This document shows positions 9,442 through 19,801 of a stretch of 64,000 bases of DNA, piece after piece; position 1 is the stretch's first letter, and each line of letters begins with the position of its first letter. Where the stretch lies: assembly GCA_015711795.1 (NCBI GenBank), contig JACVJC010000004.1:36692-100691 (forward strand), written 5' to 3'. Made by a program: the position numbers and the translations under genes. The notes below the pieces were generated by a model. It was not told the origin of the DNA and made no database searches. It worked only from the letters and a program-made list of their open reading frames with translations. This DNA is from Candidatus Geothermocultor quzhuomuensis. GTDB lineage: Bacteria; Actinomycetota; Aquicultoria; Geothermocultorales; Geothermocultoraceae.

Positions 9442-10872
9442 TTGAAAAGAAAAAAAAGTAAGGAAAAGACAAAGAAACATCTAAAAGAAAAAAAGAAACA
9501 AATAGAGCCAAGCTGGATTCCTTATTCTAAATCAATCATTCTTGGATTTCTTTTTATTGGGGCACTCGCAAAAACAGTGCTTTTTTCTCCCCATATTGCT
9601 TTTCTCTTTCTTGGATTTTTTGTTTCTCTCTATTTTTATGAGTTCGCTTCCTCGATAATTGTCTCAATAAGCATTGCTTTTTTAAGTACACTGATTGCTC
9701 AAGCTAGAGGAGCTAATATCCAACTAACTCAAATTTTCTTTGTCTTTCCCTTTTTCTCCTCCCTAGGGGCTCTAGTTGGTGAAATATCAAAAAAATTTTT
9801 TAATCGAAAACATCTCGCATTTTTTCTCCTCTTTTTAATTTCCCTTAATTTTCTTTTTCAGGGGTTTTTAATCTCCAATCAATATGATATTTTAGTTAAA
9901 GCTTCTAAAGAGCCCCCAGCGGAAAGTTACGGTTTTGACCCTATATTTTTTATAAAAGTTTACTACTTAATGAAAGGAGGAAAAAGTTTTTATCAGGCTT
10001 ACGACGAGGGATTCCGTCAAGACTCCCGATTTGACAAACCCTATGCAATCTTATCTGGGTGGCGGTCTCCAGTCGCTTTCTGGATATGGTCAAAACTTTT
10101 CCCTTCTGGAGCTGAAATTGTCTACGCTTTTATCTTTCTCTCACTCCTTGTAATGTTGGCTTCTTATTATTTGTCAATGAAAATATCTGATGAAGTAAGT
10201 GGCTTAGTTGCTCCCGCTCTTTTGGGAACTTATTACCTCTATGCCTTACCTTCTTGGTGGTTTATGGAACTTGAATTTTGGGCAACCTTCTTTGCTGTTT
10301 TTTCCCTCTTTTTCTTTCAAAAAAAGAAGGAGGAGCTCAGTTTAGGATTTGCTCTCCTAGCTGGAAGTATAAGGGAATGGTTAGTTTCATCTGTTCTTGG
10401 AGGTTTGCTCCAAAAAGTGCTAGGAAAAGAGGGGGGGAAAGCTATAGCCTGGTCATTATCCTTCATTCTCATAGTAGGACTATACATAATTAACTCTATC
10501 CTGGTGGGAAAATATTTAAAAAGCATAGGGCTTAAACCTACTTTAGGTTCACAAAAAATGAGTGGTGGGGGTGTCAATTTTATCTTATACACCCTCCAAT
10601 TCTGCTCTCAATTCCTTTTAAATCCCGGAATAATCCCCTACTTAACCCTATTTCTTGCTTTAGTTGGGGCAGTATACCTTATTAAGGAAAAAAACTATTA
10701 TCCTTCCTTTTTACTTATTCTTCCCCTCATCGCATTTCTTTTTGTTGGCTCGGATCGAGGGTTAGGCGACCCGCCTGGATTTAATGATTACTATAATGGG
10801 AGCTATATGCCTTTTGCTATCATTATCGCCCCTAGTTTTTGGAAAATTTTTTTGTTAAAGGGAAAGGGATAA
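9442..10872 (+). CDS. Multi-pass membrane protein, GT-C glycosyltransferase-like
   Basis: Lys-rich N-terminus then about 10 hydrophobic segments; no diagnostic motif; preceded by AAGACGCAAGGGAA upstream region. Confidence 0.5.
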   Translation: MKRKKSKEKTKKHLKEKKKQIEPSWIPYSKSIILGFLFIGALAKTVLFSPHIAFLFLGFFVSLYFYEFASSIIVSISIAFLSTLIAQARGANIQLTQIFFVFPFFSSLGALVGEISKKFFNRKHLAFFLLFLISLNFLFQGFLISNQYDILVKASKEPPAESYGFDPIFFIKVYYLMKGGKSFYQAYDEGFRQDSRFDKPYAILSGWRSPVAFWIWSKLFPSGAEIVYAFIFLSLLVMLASYYLSMKISDEVSGLVAPALLGTYYLYALPSWWFMELEFWATFFAVFSLFFFQKKKEELSLGFALLAGSIREWLVSSVLGGLLQKVLGKEGGKAIAWSLSFILIVGLYIINSILVGKYLKSIGLKPTLGSQKMSGGGVNFILYTLQFCSQFLLNPGIIPYLTLFLALVGAVYLIKEKNYYPSFLLILPLIAFLFVGSDRGLGDPPGFNDYYNGSYMPFAIIIAPSFWKIFLLKGKG

Positions 10873-10878
10873 GAAAAG

Positions 10879-11754
10879 ATGTCAACAATAAAAGCTATCT
10901 TTCAATCAATGAGACCTAAGCAATGGACAAAAAACCTCATTATTTTTGCTGCTCTCCTCTTTTCACAAAATATATACCGCTTTGAGCTATTAATTAAAGT
11001 TGTCTTCGCCTTCTTACTCTTTTGTCTTCTCTCAGGTTCAGTTTATATCCTTAATGATTTAAAAGATATAGAAAAAGACAAAACCCATCAAAATAAAAAG
11101 AAGAGACCTCTCCCTTCTGGCAAACTCAACCCCAAAATAGCTCTTGCCACATCTTGCATTCTTGTTACCTTCACTTTTGGTATTTCTTACCTTTTAAAGC
11201 CACTTTTTACTTTAGTCGCTTTTTTATATTTCCTTCTTCAAATGACTTACATTTTCTACTTAAAAGAAATAGTTATCCTAGATGTGATAACTATTGCAAC
11301 GGGTTTTGTCTTAAGAGCAATAGCCGGAGCAGTGGTTATCTCAGTAAGTTTTTCCCCATGGCTCCTTCTTTGTGCAAGCCTCCTTGCCCTTTTTCTTGGG
11401 CTTGCCAAACGACATCATGAACTTATCGTCCTTGAAGAAAATGCTTATAGCCACCGCCCCGTTCTTAAAGAATATTCCACTGCTCTTATCAGCGAAATGA
11501 CTTCTATGGTTACTTCTGCCACCATTGTTACTTATGCTCTTTACACTTTTTTCTCTAAAACAGCAGCAAAGACTCACTACCTCATGATGACTATTCCATT
11601 TGTTATTTATGGCCTTTTTCGCTATCTTTATCTTATGCATCAGAAAAAATTAGGAGGCAGTCCAGAAGAAATCTTACTTAGCGATAAACCTCTTATTGTT
11701 GATATAATTTTATGGCTTTTAACTATTACTATTGTTTTATATTTATTGAAATAG
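10879..11754 (+). CDS. UbiA-family prenyltransferase, decaprenyl-phosphate phosphoribosyltransferase-like
   Basis: MRPKQWTKNLIIFAALLFS and NDLKDIEKDKTHQNKKKRPLPSGKL (NDxxDxxxDxxH...KxRPxxxG). Confidence 0.8.
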   Translation: MSTIKAIFQSMRPKQWTKNLIIFAALLFSQNIYRFELLIKVVFAFLLFCLLSGSVYILNDLKDIEKDKTHQNKKKRPLPSGKLNPKIALATSCILVTFTFGISYLLKPLFTLVAFLYFLLQMTYIFYLKEIVILDVITIATGFVLRAIAGAVVISVSFSPWLLLCASLLALFLGLAKRHHELIVLEENAYSHRPVLKEYSTALISEMTSMVTSATIVTYALYTFFSKTAAKTHYLMMTIPFVIYGLFRYLYLMHQKKLGGSPEEILLSDKPLIVDIILWLLTITIVLYLLK

Positions 11755-11764
11755 GAGTTTATAT

Positions 11765-12844
11765 ATGCCAAGTAAAGTTGCAATCTTAAAAACAAAACCA
11801 AAGACAATTCTTCAAGATATTGAAAGAATAATGAAGCTGGCTGGGTTTGAAGAATTCTTATCCAAAAACAGCCCTACCATTCTTAAAGACAATATTTCCT
11901 GGCACTTTCCTTACCTCTCATCCAACACTACTCCTTGGCAGTTAGAAGGAGTAATTCAAGCTCTTCAAAAGGCTGGTTTTAAAGATATTGTTGCTGTTCA
12001 TAACAACACGGTAGTTACTAACCCCTTTAAAGGAGGAAAATTAAACAAGCTGGACAAAGTCTACCAAAAATATCAAATCGATGAACTTTATAACTTTATT
12101 CCAAAACAAATTAAATGGATTCCCTATAAACCTAAAGCAAAAATGATTGCCCTTGACAAGATTTTTCCTGAAGGCATTAGGATTCCAGAATTTTTCATTG
12201 GTAAAAACATAATTCACCTACCAACGGTAAAGACTCACATTTACACAACTACAACAGGGGCAATGAAAAATGCTTTTGGTGGGCTTCTAAACACTAAACG
12301 TCATTATACCCATACTTGGATTCATGAAACTTTGGTTGACCTTCTCTCAATTCAAAAAGAAATCCATAAAGGAATTTTTTGTGTTATGGATGGAACAATA
12401 TGCGGGAATGGTCCGGGGCCAAGAACAATGATTCCAGTCGAAAAAGACTATATCTTAGCTAGTGCTGACCAGGTGGCAATTGATGCTATATCAGCCAAGA
12501 TGATGGGCTTTAACCCAATGAGTATTAAGTATATCAGATTGGCTCATGAAAAAGGGCTTGGAATAGGAAATCCCTCAGAAATTGAATTGATTGGTGAAGA
12601 TATCACTAATGTTAACTTTGGCTTTAGAGTCGGGAAAAACCTCGTCTCCCGTATTGGTCATGGATTTTGGTTTAGCCCCTTAAAATTTTTTCAATATCTC
12701 TTCTTAAGGACCCCACTTGTTTATATTTTTGTTTTTAGTTCATATATCTATCACGACTATATCTGGTGGCCCCTTAAAGGTAAGTGGATACAAAAAAAGG
12801 TAAGAAAGGAAACTAAATGGGGAAAGCTCTTTGAGAGCTATTGA
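11765..12844 (+). CDS. DUF362 domain-containing protein
   Basis: IIHLPTVKTHIYTTTTGAMKNAFGGLL, VMDGTICGNGPGPRTMIPVEKDYILASADQVAIDAISAKMMGF. Confidence 0.85.
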   Translation: MPSKVAILKTKPKTILQDIERIMKLAGFEEFLSKNSPTILKDNISWHFPYLSSNTTPWQLEGVIQALQKAGFKDIVAVHNNTVVTNPFKGGKLNKLDKVYQKYQIDELYNFIPKQIKWIPYKPKAKMIALDKIFPEGIRIPEFFIGKNIIHLPTVKTHIYTTTTGAMKNAFGGLLNTKRHYTHTWIHETLVDLLSIQKEIHKGIFCVMDGTICGNGPGPRTMIPVEKDYILASADQVAIDAISAKMMGFNPMSIKYIRLAHEKGLGIGNPSEIELIGEDITNVNFGFRVGKNLVSRIGHGFWFSPLKFFQYLFLRTPLVYIFVFSSYIYHDYIWWPLKGKWIQKKVRKETKWGKLFESY

Positions 12845-13689
12845 TTGCTTTTAAGGACACTTAAGAATTCCTTTAAAGCACTTTTCCAGTCTCTTAGGAG
12901 AGGCAACCCCTTTAGTTTCAAGGAATAATTTTCTAAAACAGAATAAGATGGTCGCCGAGCTGGTCTATTAAGCTCTCTGCTTTCGATGGGAATAATTCTT
13001 ATTCCCTTTAAACTTAAGCCTCCAATAATTTCCCGTGCGAACTCAAACCAAGAGCAGAAACCTTGATTAGTTATGTGATAAATACCGTAATAAGGAAATT
13101 CAATAAGCTCGGAAATTTTTTGGGCTAAATCTAAAGTATAAGTTGGTGAACCTACCTGGTCGTTAACTATTTTAAGTTCCCTTTGGTTTTGGGCTAAATT
13201 TAAAATGGTTTTAACAAAGTTTCTGCCTCTTTTGCCATAAAGCCAAGAAGTTCTAATGATAAAGAATTTTTTTAAGAGGCTTTGAACAAATTTTTCTCCT
13301 TCTAGCTTTGACTTTCCATAGACATTTATAGGATTTACAACATCACTTTCAAGATAAGGTTGACTTTTTATCCCATCAAAAACATAATCGGTGCTAATAT
13401 AAACCAAAGGAATCTCACTTTCCTGACAAGCTAAAGCAACATTTTTCGTTCCCAACGCATTAACTCGATATGCCTTTTCAGGGTTAAGTTCGCAACCATC
13501 GACATCGGTATAAGCAGCAGAATGAATGACAATATCGGGTTTAATTTCATTAACTATCTTAAGGACTTTATGTGGCTTAGTAATATCAAGTTCTTGATGG
13601 GAAAAACCAAAAACATCATTTTCCCTAATTAAGACATCAACCAAATCTGTTCCTAACTGACCTCTTGCACCAGTCACCAAAACCTTCAT
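12838..13689 (-). CDS. rfbD: dTDP-4-dehydrorhamnose reductase
   Basis: VLVTGARGQLGTDLVDVL, HSAAYTDVDGCE, STDYVFDG. Confidence 0.93.
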   Translation of the reverse strand: MKVLVTGARGQLGTDLVDVLIRENDVFGFSHQELDITKPHKVLKIVNEIKPDIVIHSAAYTDVDGCELNPEKAYRVNALGTKNVALACQESEIPLVYISTDYVFDGIKSQPYLESDVVNPINVYGKSKLEGEKFVQSLLKKFFIIRTSWLYGKRGRNFVKTILNLAQNQRELKIVNDQVGSPTYTLDLAQKISELIEFPYYGIYHITNQGFCSWFEFAREIIGGLSLKGIRIIPIESRELNRPARRPSYSVLENYSLKLKGLPLLRDWKSALKEFLSVLKSNQ

Positions 13690-13702
13690 TCGTGCCTTTC
13701 AC

Positions 13703-14686
13703 TTATCTTCTTTGATCTTCAGTCTCCTCTCTAGTTTTCAAGGGTTTCCACCACCACTCATTTTTCAAATACCAATCAATAGTTTCCTTTAAAGCTTCTT
13801 GAAACTTATGACTTGGATACCAACCAAGGGCTCTTATTTTGCTTGTATCAATTGAATATCTTCGGTCATGTCCTGGCCTATCTTTAACAAACTCTATCAA
13901 ATCCTCAGGCTTCCTTAAAATTTTAAGAATTTCCCTGACCACAGTTATATTTTCAAGCTCATTTCCCGCTCCAATATTATAAATTTCCCCTTCCTTCCCC
14001 TTTTGAAAGACTAAGTCAATAGCTGAACAGTTATCCTCAGTAAAAATCCAATCTCTAATGTTTTTCCCATCACCATAAACTGGAAGAGATTTGTCTTCAA
14101 AAGCATTGGTTATCATTAAAGGAATAAACTTCTCTGGGTATTGATAAGGACCAAAATTATTGGAACTTCTAGTAATAATCACAGGAAAACGATAAGTAAC
14201 AAAATAAGATAAAGCTAATAAGTCTGCCCCTGCTTTTGAGGAAGAATAAGGACTACTGGGTTTAAGGGAATCGCTTTCTTTAAAAGAGCCTTCCGAAATT
14301 GAGCCATAAACTTCATCGGTTGAAATTTGAATAAACCTCTCGACTCCTCTCTCTTTAGCTGCTTTAAGAAGAGTATTAGTGCCAACAACATTGGTCACAA
14401 TGAAATCATCAGGTGATAAAATTGATCGATCAACGTGGGTTTCAGCCGCAAAATTAAAGACAACATCAACATTTTCCAAAACATCAAGAACTAATTCTTG
14501 ATCACAAATATCCCCTTTAACAAAGTGATAATTGGGATTTCTCTCAATATCACGCAGATTTTCGAGGTTACCAGCGTAAGTCAACTTGTCTAAATTTACA
14601 ATTTGATAATCGGGATATTTATTAATTATATAGCGAATAAAATTACTTCCAATAAAACCAGCTCCTCCAGTAATCAAAACTCTCAT
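13703..14686 (-). CDS. rfbB: dTDP-glucose 4,6-dehydratase; start likely MRVLITGG at 14686 rather than the ORF start at 14773
   Basis: MRVLITGGAGFIGSNFIRYI, STDEVYGS, SSPYSSSKAGADLL, GDGKNIRDW. Confidence 0.94.
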   Translation of the reverse strand: MRVLITGGAGFIGSNFIRYIINKYPDYQIVNLDKLTYAGNLENLRDIERNPNYHFVKGDICDQELVLDVLENVDVVFNFAAETHVDRSILSPDDFIVTNVVGTNTLLKAAKERGVERFIQISTDEVYGSISEGSFKESDSLKPSSPYSSSKAGADLLALSYFVTYRFPVIITRSSNNFGPYQYPEKFIPLMITNAFEDKSLPVYGDGKNIRDWIFTEDNCSAIDLVFQKGKEGEIYNIGAGNELENITVVREILKILRKPEDLIEFVKDRPGHDRRYSIDTSKIRALGWYPSHKFQEALKETIDWYLKNEWWWKPLKTREETEDQRR

Positions 14687-14787
14687 CTTACCCCCGTTAG
14701 TGCTTGCGGTTTGTAAATCAGGTCTCAACGCACTAATTTTTAAATTCAAAACTCTAATGTTTTGAAAATCCAAACTTCAGCCTTAGT

Positions 14788-15243
14788 TTAACCATCTTTT
14801 CTCGCCCAATCATAAGGGATGTCATTTTTATATGGGTCAATTCGATACTCATCAGGTTTTTCCCGATTATAAACTTCAGTTGGAATATTAACAATAATTG
14901 CTTCTTCTTGACTGATGCATTTAAATCCGTGATAAACACCATTAGGAATTTGAATTAAAGAAGGATTATGAATACCAATAAAAAATTCATTTATCTCGTT
15001 TTTAGTGGAGGACTCAGAGCGAGGGTCATAAAGAACTATTTTAGCCATGCCTTTAAGAACGGTAATATTGTCAATTTGCTTTTGATGGTAGTGCCAAGCT
15101 TTAACTACACCTGGGTAGGCAGTTGTTATATAAACCTGACCGAACTTAATAAAAATCTCGTCGTCACTTCGGAGAATTTCCATTAACCTTCCGCGCTCAT
15201 CAGGAATCACCTTTAATTTTTTGACTTTAACCCCCTCAATCAT
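14788..15243 (-). CDS. rfbC: dTDP-4-dehydrorhamnose 3,5-epimerase family (short cupin form)
   Basis: PDERGRLMEILRSDD, AWHYHQKQIDNITVLKG, PNGVYHGFK; located between rfbA and rfbB. Confidence 0.8.
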   Translation of the reverse strand: MIEGVKVKKLKVIPDERGRLMEILRSDDEIFIKFGQVYITTAYPGVVKAWHYHQKQIDNITVLKGMAKIVLYDPRSESSTKNEINEFFIGIHNPSLIQIPNGVYHGFKCISQEEAIIVNIPTEVYNREKPDEYRIDPYKNDIPYDWARKDG

Positions 15244-15291
15244 CTTTATTCCCCTTTACTTTAGTTGTTAGTTTTTACAAGCCTCAGCTCT

Positions 15292-16353
15292 TTAGTAGAC
15301 TTCGACATGGCTTTGGTCACCAAGCATAAAACGATAAGCCTTAGGCTTCCTTTTAGATTTTGTTACCTCAACATCCCTTCCAATCAAGCTATCTTCAACT
15401 CGACTTATATTTCTTATCTTTACTCTCTCCAAAATAACTGAATGTTCTATTTCACTATTTTCTACCAAAACATCGTAATAAATTGAGGTGAATGGACCAA
15501 TATAAGAGTTTAAAATCTTACTTTTCCTTCCAATAATAGCTGGTCCTCTTATGACGCTACCTACTATTTCTGCTTCTTCATCAATGGCTACCCGCCCAAT
15601 AATTTGTGATTTTTTATCAACTCTCCCTTTTAAAAAGGGCTCCAAACCTTCTAACATAATTCGATTGGCTTCTAAAATATCTTCAAGTTTCCCTGTATCC
15701 TTCCACCACCCTTCAATTATATGAGGCTCTACTCTATAGCCCTTATCAATTAGATATTGAATGGCATCAGTAATTTCTAACTCTCCCCGCCAAGAAGGTT
15801 TGATTTTTTCAACTGCCTCAAAAATATTCTTATCAAACATATAAACACCAACTAAAGCCAAGTTGCTCGGTGGTACTTTTGGTTTCTCAATTAATCTGAC
15901 AACTTTTCCGTCTTTGAGTTGAGCTACACCAAACCTCGCAGGATTCTCAACATTAGCTAAAAGGATTTGGCAATTTGGTTTATTTTTCTTAAAATCTTTA
16001 ACTAAATTATTTATCCCATCCTTAACAATGTTGTCACCTAAAAACATGACAAATTCATCATCACCTAAAAAATCTTTAGCTATTTTAACGGCGTGGGCTA
16101 AACCAAGAGGAGCTTCTTGTTCAATATAGGTAATTTTTACCCCAAATTCCTTCCCATCACCTAAGGCTTCTCTTACCTCTTTACCAGTTTCACCGATAAT
16201 GATACCTATATCCTTCACCCCTGCATTTCTGACTGCTTCAATAGCATAAAAAAGGACTGGTTTATTAGCGATTGGAATAAGTTGTTTGGCTGAAGTGTGA
16301 GTTATTGGTCTTAAACGTGTTCCTGTTCCTCCCGATAAAATTAAACCTTTCAA
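15292..16353 (-). CDS. rfbA: Glucose-1-phosphate thymidylyltransferase, long form with C-terminal left-handed beta-helix
   Basis: MKGLILSGGTGTRLRPITHTSAKQLIPIANKPVLFY; hexapeptide-like C-terminus. Confidence 0.92.
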   Translation of the reverse strand: MKGLILSGGTGTRLRPITHTSAKQLIPIANKPVLFYAIEAVRNAGVKDIGIIIGETGKEVREALGDGKEFGVKITYIEQEAPLGLAHAVKIAKDFLGDDEFVMFLGDNIVKDGINNLVKDFKKNKPNCQILLANVENPARFGVAQLKDGKVVRLIEKPKVPPSNLALVGVYMFDKNIFEAVEKIKPSWRGELEITDAIQYLIDKGYRVEPHIIEGWWKDTGKLEDILEANRIMLEGLEPFLKGRVDKKSQIIGRVAIDEEAEIVGSVIRGPAIIGRKSKILNSYIGPFTSIYYDVLVENSEIEHSVILERVKIRNISRVEDSLIGRDVEVTKSKRKPKAYRFMLGDQSHVEVY

Positions 16354-16497
16354 CTAATTTGCCCTCCTTTAGTAATTTAAAGACTACAATTTTTTAAATT
16401 TGAATATCAAAAATCTCATTTCTAATTTTCCAATTTTTCAAACAAAAGATGTTTGATTTTTAAGACATTGTAATTTATTATTTCAAATTTGCTCTTC

Positions 16498-17790
16498 TTA
16501 ATCCTTAATCCTTTCAAAGACTTTTTGGGCTGCTTCAACTGTTCTTTCAATATCTTCCTCATTATGAGCTAGAGAAACAAAAGCTGCTTCAAACTGAGAA
16601 GGTGCAAAGTAAATTCCCCTTTCAAGCATTTGCCAGAAAAATTGAGCATATCTTTGAGCATCAGAACTAAGTGCAGTTTGATAATCTTGAACAGGCTGAT
16701 CGGTAAAGAACATGCACATCATGGAACCAACTCGATTAAACCAGGTCTTTACATTAAAATCATCAGCTAATTTTTTTAAGCCTTCTTCTAACTGAGCTGA
16801 TTTTTCCTCCAAAACTTGGTAGATATTACTATTTTGAGCTAAGATTTTTAAAGTTGCTATTCCAGCAACCATAGCTACTGGATTTCCCGATAAAGTTCCA
16901 GCTTGATAAACAGGGCCTAGAGGAGCAATCTTTTCCATTATTTCTTTCTTCCCACCAAAAGCTCCAACTGGGAAACCCCCACCAATAATTTTTCCTAAAC
17001 AAGTTAAGTCAGGTTTAATTTGGTAAAGACCTTGAGCCCCGCTAAGAGCAACTCTAAAACCTGTTATCACCTCATCAAAAATAAGAAGAACACCATATTC
17101 TTTTGTTAATTTTCTTAAGCCTTCCAAAAAACCTGGAAGAGGGGGGACAACCCCCATATTGCCAGCTATTGGTTCTAAAATAATCGCAGAAATCTCCTCA
17201 TGTTCCTTAACAAGAACCCTTTCAACAGCTTCTAAATCATTAAAAGGTAAAAGAATTGTATCCTTTGCTGTTCCTTCTGTAACACCAGGAGTCCCTGGAA
17301 TTCCCAAGGTTAAAACGCCTGAGCCAGCTTTAACTAAAAGACTATCGGAATGACCATGATAGCAACCCTCAAATTTGATAATTTTTTCTCGGCCAGTATA
17401 ACCTCTAGCTAATCTGATAGCACTCATCACTGCTTCTGTCCCTGAACTAACCATCCTAACCATCTCAATTGAGGGAAAAATCTCCACAATCAAATGAGCC
17501 ATCTCCACTTCAAGCTCAGTTGGAGCTCCAAAACTTGTTCCCTTCTCTATAACTCTTTGAACTTCACTAACAACCTCCGGGTGAGCGTGACCTAAAATCA
17601 AAGGTCCCCAGGAGCAGACATAATCAATATATTCATTCCCATCTACATCAAAAATCTTTGAGCCTTTTCCTTTTTCTATAAAAAGAGGCTCCCCTCCAAC
17701 CCCTTTAAAAGCCCTAACTGGACTGTTAACCCCACCAGGAATAAACCTTTGAGCTTCCTCAAAAAGCTTTCTCGACCGTTCCCTTTTCAT
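16498..17790 (-). CDS. hemL: Glutamate-1-semialdehyde 2,1-aminomutase; start probably MKRERSRK at 17790
   Basis: [46 protein letters not shown]. Confidence 0.95.
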   Translation of the reverse strand: MKRERSRKLFEEAQRFIPGGVNSPVRAFKGVGGEPLFIEKGKGSKIFDVDGNEYIDYVCSWGPLILGHAHPEVVSEVQRVIEKGTSFGAPTELEVEMAHLIVEIFPSIEMVRMVSSGTEAVMSAIRLARGYTGREKIIKFEGCYHGHSDSLLVKAGSGVLTLGIPGTPGVTEGTAKDTILLPFNDLEAVERVLVKEHEEISAIILEPIAGNMGVVPPLPGFLEGLRKLTKEYGVLLIFDEVITGFRVALSGAQGLYQIKPDLTCLGKIIGGGFPVGAFGGKKEIMEKIAPLGPVYQAGTLSGNPVAMVAGIATLKILAQNSNIYQVLEEKSAQLEEGLKKLADDFNVKTWFNRVGSMMCMFFTDQPVQDYQTALSSDAQRYAQFFWQMLERGIYFAPSQFEAAFVSLAHNEEDIERTVEAAQKVFERIKD

Positions 17791-17947
17791 GCATCCCCCT
17801 TTCCAGAGAGTTAACATTTAGGAATGAGCAATTAACAGCAAATCTTCAATCCTCCTATTTGCTCTCTGCTCACTTATTATACCTTATCTCCCCTCTTTTC
17901 ATCAGAAGAATTTATTAATTGCACATCTAGACTACTTTGTTCAGTGT

Positions 17948-19801
17948 TCAGTCCTTCAATCTTAGCTCTCTTAAAAGATTTAAAGCTCTTTGGTTTTGAG
18001 GGTCATATTTTAAAATCTCCTTTACCTCAGAAAGAGCCTCTTTTTTTCTATCCCCGCGCTTATAAGCCTCAATTAAATCAAAGTGAGCTTCCAAAAGTTC
18101 GGGTTCCATCTTAATTGCTTTTTTAAGCCAGTAAATTGCTTTCCTTAAAGCCTTTTTCTCGTAGTCCAAGCCAAAAAAGAGATAAGCCTCTCCCATTCCT
18201 AAATAGTTAAGTGGCTCATAAGGATTTAATTCAATTGCCTTATTTAAAGTTTCTAAAGCAGAAAGGTAATAAACTTGACCACTCCTTGCTTTAGTTGAAG
18301 TTCTTAAATAGGAAGCGGAGAGAACCCGATAATATAAGTCTTCACTTGGATTTTTCTTAATTGCTTGTTGTGCCTGAAAAATAGCCTTTTCCGGCAAATT
18401 TTGATTGATGTAAAAGTATGACCAAACAAGATTCTCATCAGCCAAAATAACCTTTATTCCTTTTGCTGCAGCCAAAAGGAAAATTAAGATAAAGAAAAGA
18501 TAAAGAGGAAACTTAAAACTAGGTGAAGATTTAATTTTTATTCTCTTCAGCTTCCCCAAAGTAGCCATCATTAAAGCAATAAAAGTCCAAAAAAGAGGGG
18601 ATACTGATGGTTGAGTAAAATTAAACTGAAGCCAAATGAAAAAAGATAAAATACCGGTAAAGATTGCTATTAAAAGAGAGTTTTTCTTTAAAAATGAGGG
18701 AAGTAAGCGCCAGAGAATTACCCAAATCCATAAATAAAAAGCAAGGCCTATAAAACCATTGGTCGTTCCCACTTGTAGAAAATCATTGTGAGCTTTATCG
18801 GTCGTTCGCCATTTCTCAGCTACTTCTTTCAACCATCTTTCCCCCTTATATTTTGGGAAAGCTATTCCAAAAGCATCTTGCCCAATCCCTAAAGGTTCAG
18901 CCTTTAAAATTTTAAGAGAGACCTCCCATATTTTTATTCGGTCAGAGAAGATTAAGCTAAAAAGAACTGATTTAATCTTTTCCTTTACCAAAAAATTTAA
19001 AGAGCTAAGGAAAATAAGAAAAATCAAAAGACTTAAAAGAACCATAAGATAAAATCTCTCTCGCCAACCTTTTAAGCCATAAAAGAAAAGAAAAGAAAAT
19101 CCAATAAAAGCAGAAAGCCAAGCCGAAAAAGTTTGAGTCAAAACCAAACCAAAACTGATTAATAAAAAAGATAAAGAAAATAAAACAAAGAAAAGAGGCT
19201 TAAGCTTCCTCAATCCCTTAAAAAAAATTAAATTAAGGGGTAAAACCATCACTAGGAAAACCCCTAAAAAAGTGGGGCTTTCAAAAGTCCCATGGAAACG
19301 ACCAGGAGCATTTAAAATAACACCCTTAGAAAAAGGGTCATATCCAAAGAATTGAACAACTGTATAAATTGAGATTAAAGTTGCAGAGATAACCAACCCA
19401 TAAGCTATTTTTTTAATTTGTTCATCCTTCCAAGTAAAGCAAGAAACTAAAAAATAAAGGAAAGAATAAGAAAGAAAGGTTAAAAAGCCATCATAGCGCA
19501 TTTTAACTCCATAAAAGCTAGTGTGGAAATGTTTTGAGAAAAGAGTAGTAAGAAAAGAAATAAAAACTAAAGAAAGGATGGGAATGGTTAAAGGAGTCCA
19601 GTTAAAACTTATCTCCTTTTGCTCAAAAGATTTTATTAAAAAGAGAAAAAAAATTAATAGGGTGAAAATTCTTAAAAATATCACTTTTGGTAAAAGATAT
19701 TGGTCGTAAATATTAGGAATAAATAATAAGGGCAAAAAGAAAATTAAAGAAAAAATTCCCACTCTAATAAGTTTATCGGTCATTTCTGCAAGTTTATTCA
19801 T
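17948..19801 (-). CDS. O-antigen ligase/polymerase-like membrane protein with C-terminal TPRs
   Basis: Multi-pass TM, AHNDFLQVGTTNGFIGLAFYL ligase motif, C-terminal TPR repeats. Confidence 0.85.
   Translation of the reverse strand: MNKLAEMTDKLIRVGIFSLIFFLPLLFIPNIYDQYLLPKVIFLRIFTLLIFFLFLIKSFEQKEISFNWTPLTIPILSLVFISFLTTLFSKHFHTSFYGVKMRYDGFLTFLSYSFLYFLVSCFTWKDEQIKKIAYGLVISATLISIYTVVQFFGYDPFSKGVILNAPGRFHGTFESPTFLGVFLVMVLPLNLIFFKGLRKLKPLFFVLFSLSFLLISFGLVLTQTFSAWLSAFIGFSFLFFYGLKGWRERFYLMVLLSLLIFLIFLSSLNFLVKEKIKSVLFSLIFSDRIKIWEVSLKILKAEPLGIGQDAFGIAFPKYKGERWLKEVAEKWRTTDKAHNDFLQVGTTNGFIGLAFYLWIWVILWRLLPSFLKKNSLLIAIFTGILSFFIWLQFNFTQPSVSPLFWTFIALMMATLGKLKRIKIKSSPSFKFPLYLFFILIFLLAAAKGIKVILADENLVWSYFYINQNLPEKAIFQAQQAIKKNPSEDLYYRVLSASYLRTSTKARSGQVYYLSALETLNKAIELNPYEPLNYLGMGEAYLFFGLDYEKKALRKAIYWLKKAIKMEPELLEAHFDLIEAYKRGDRKKEALSEVKEILKYDPQNQRALNLLRELRLKD

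Noticed and set aside
10317-10592. Minus-strand ORF inside the 476-aa membrane protein
   Set aside because: Antisense shadow ORF; the plus-strand frame is continuous and membrane-protein-like.
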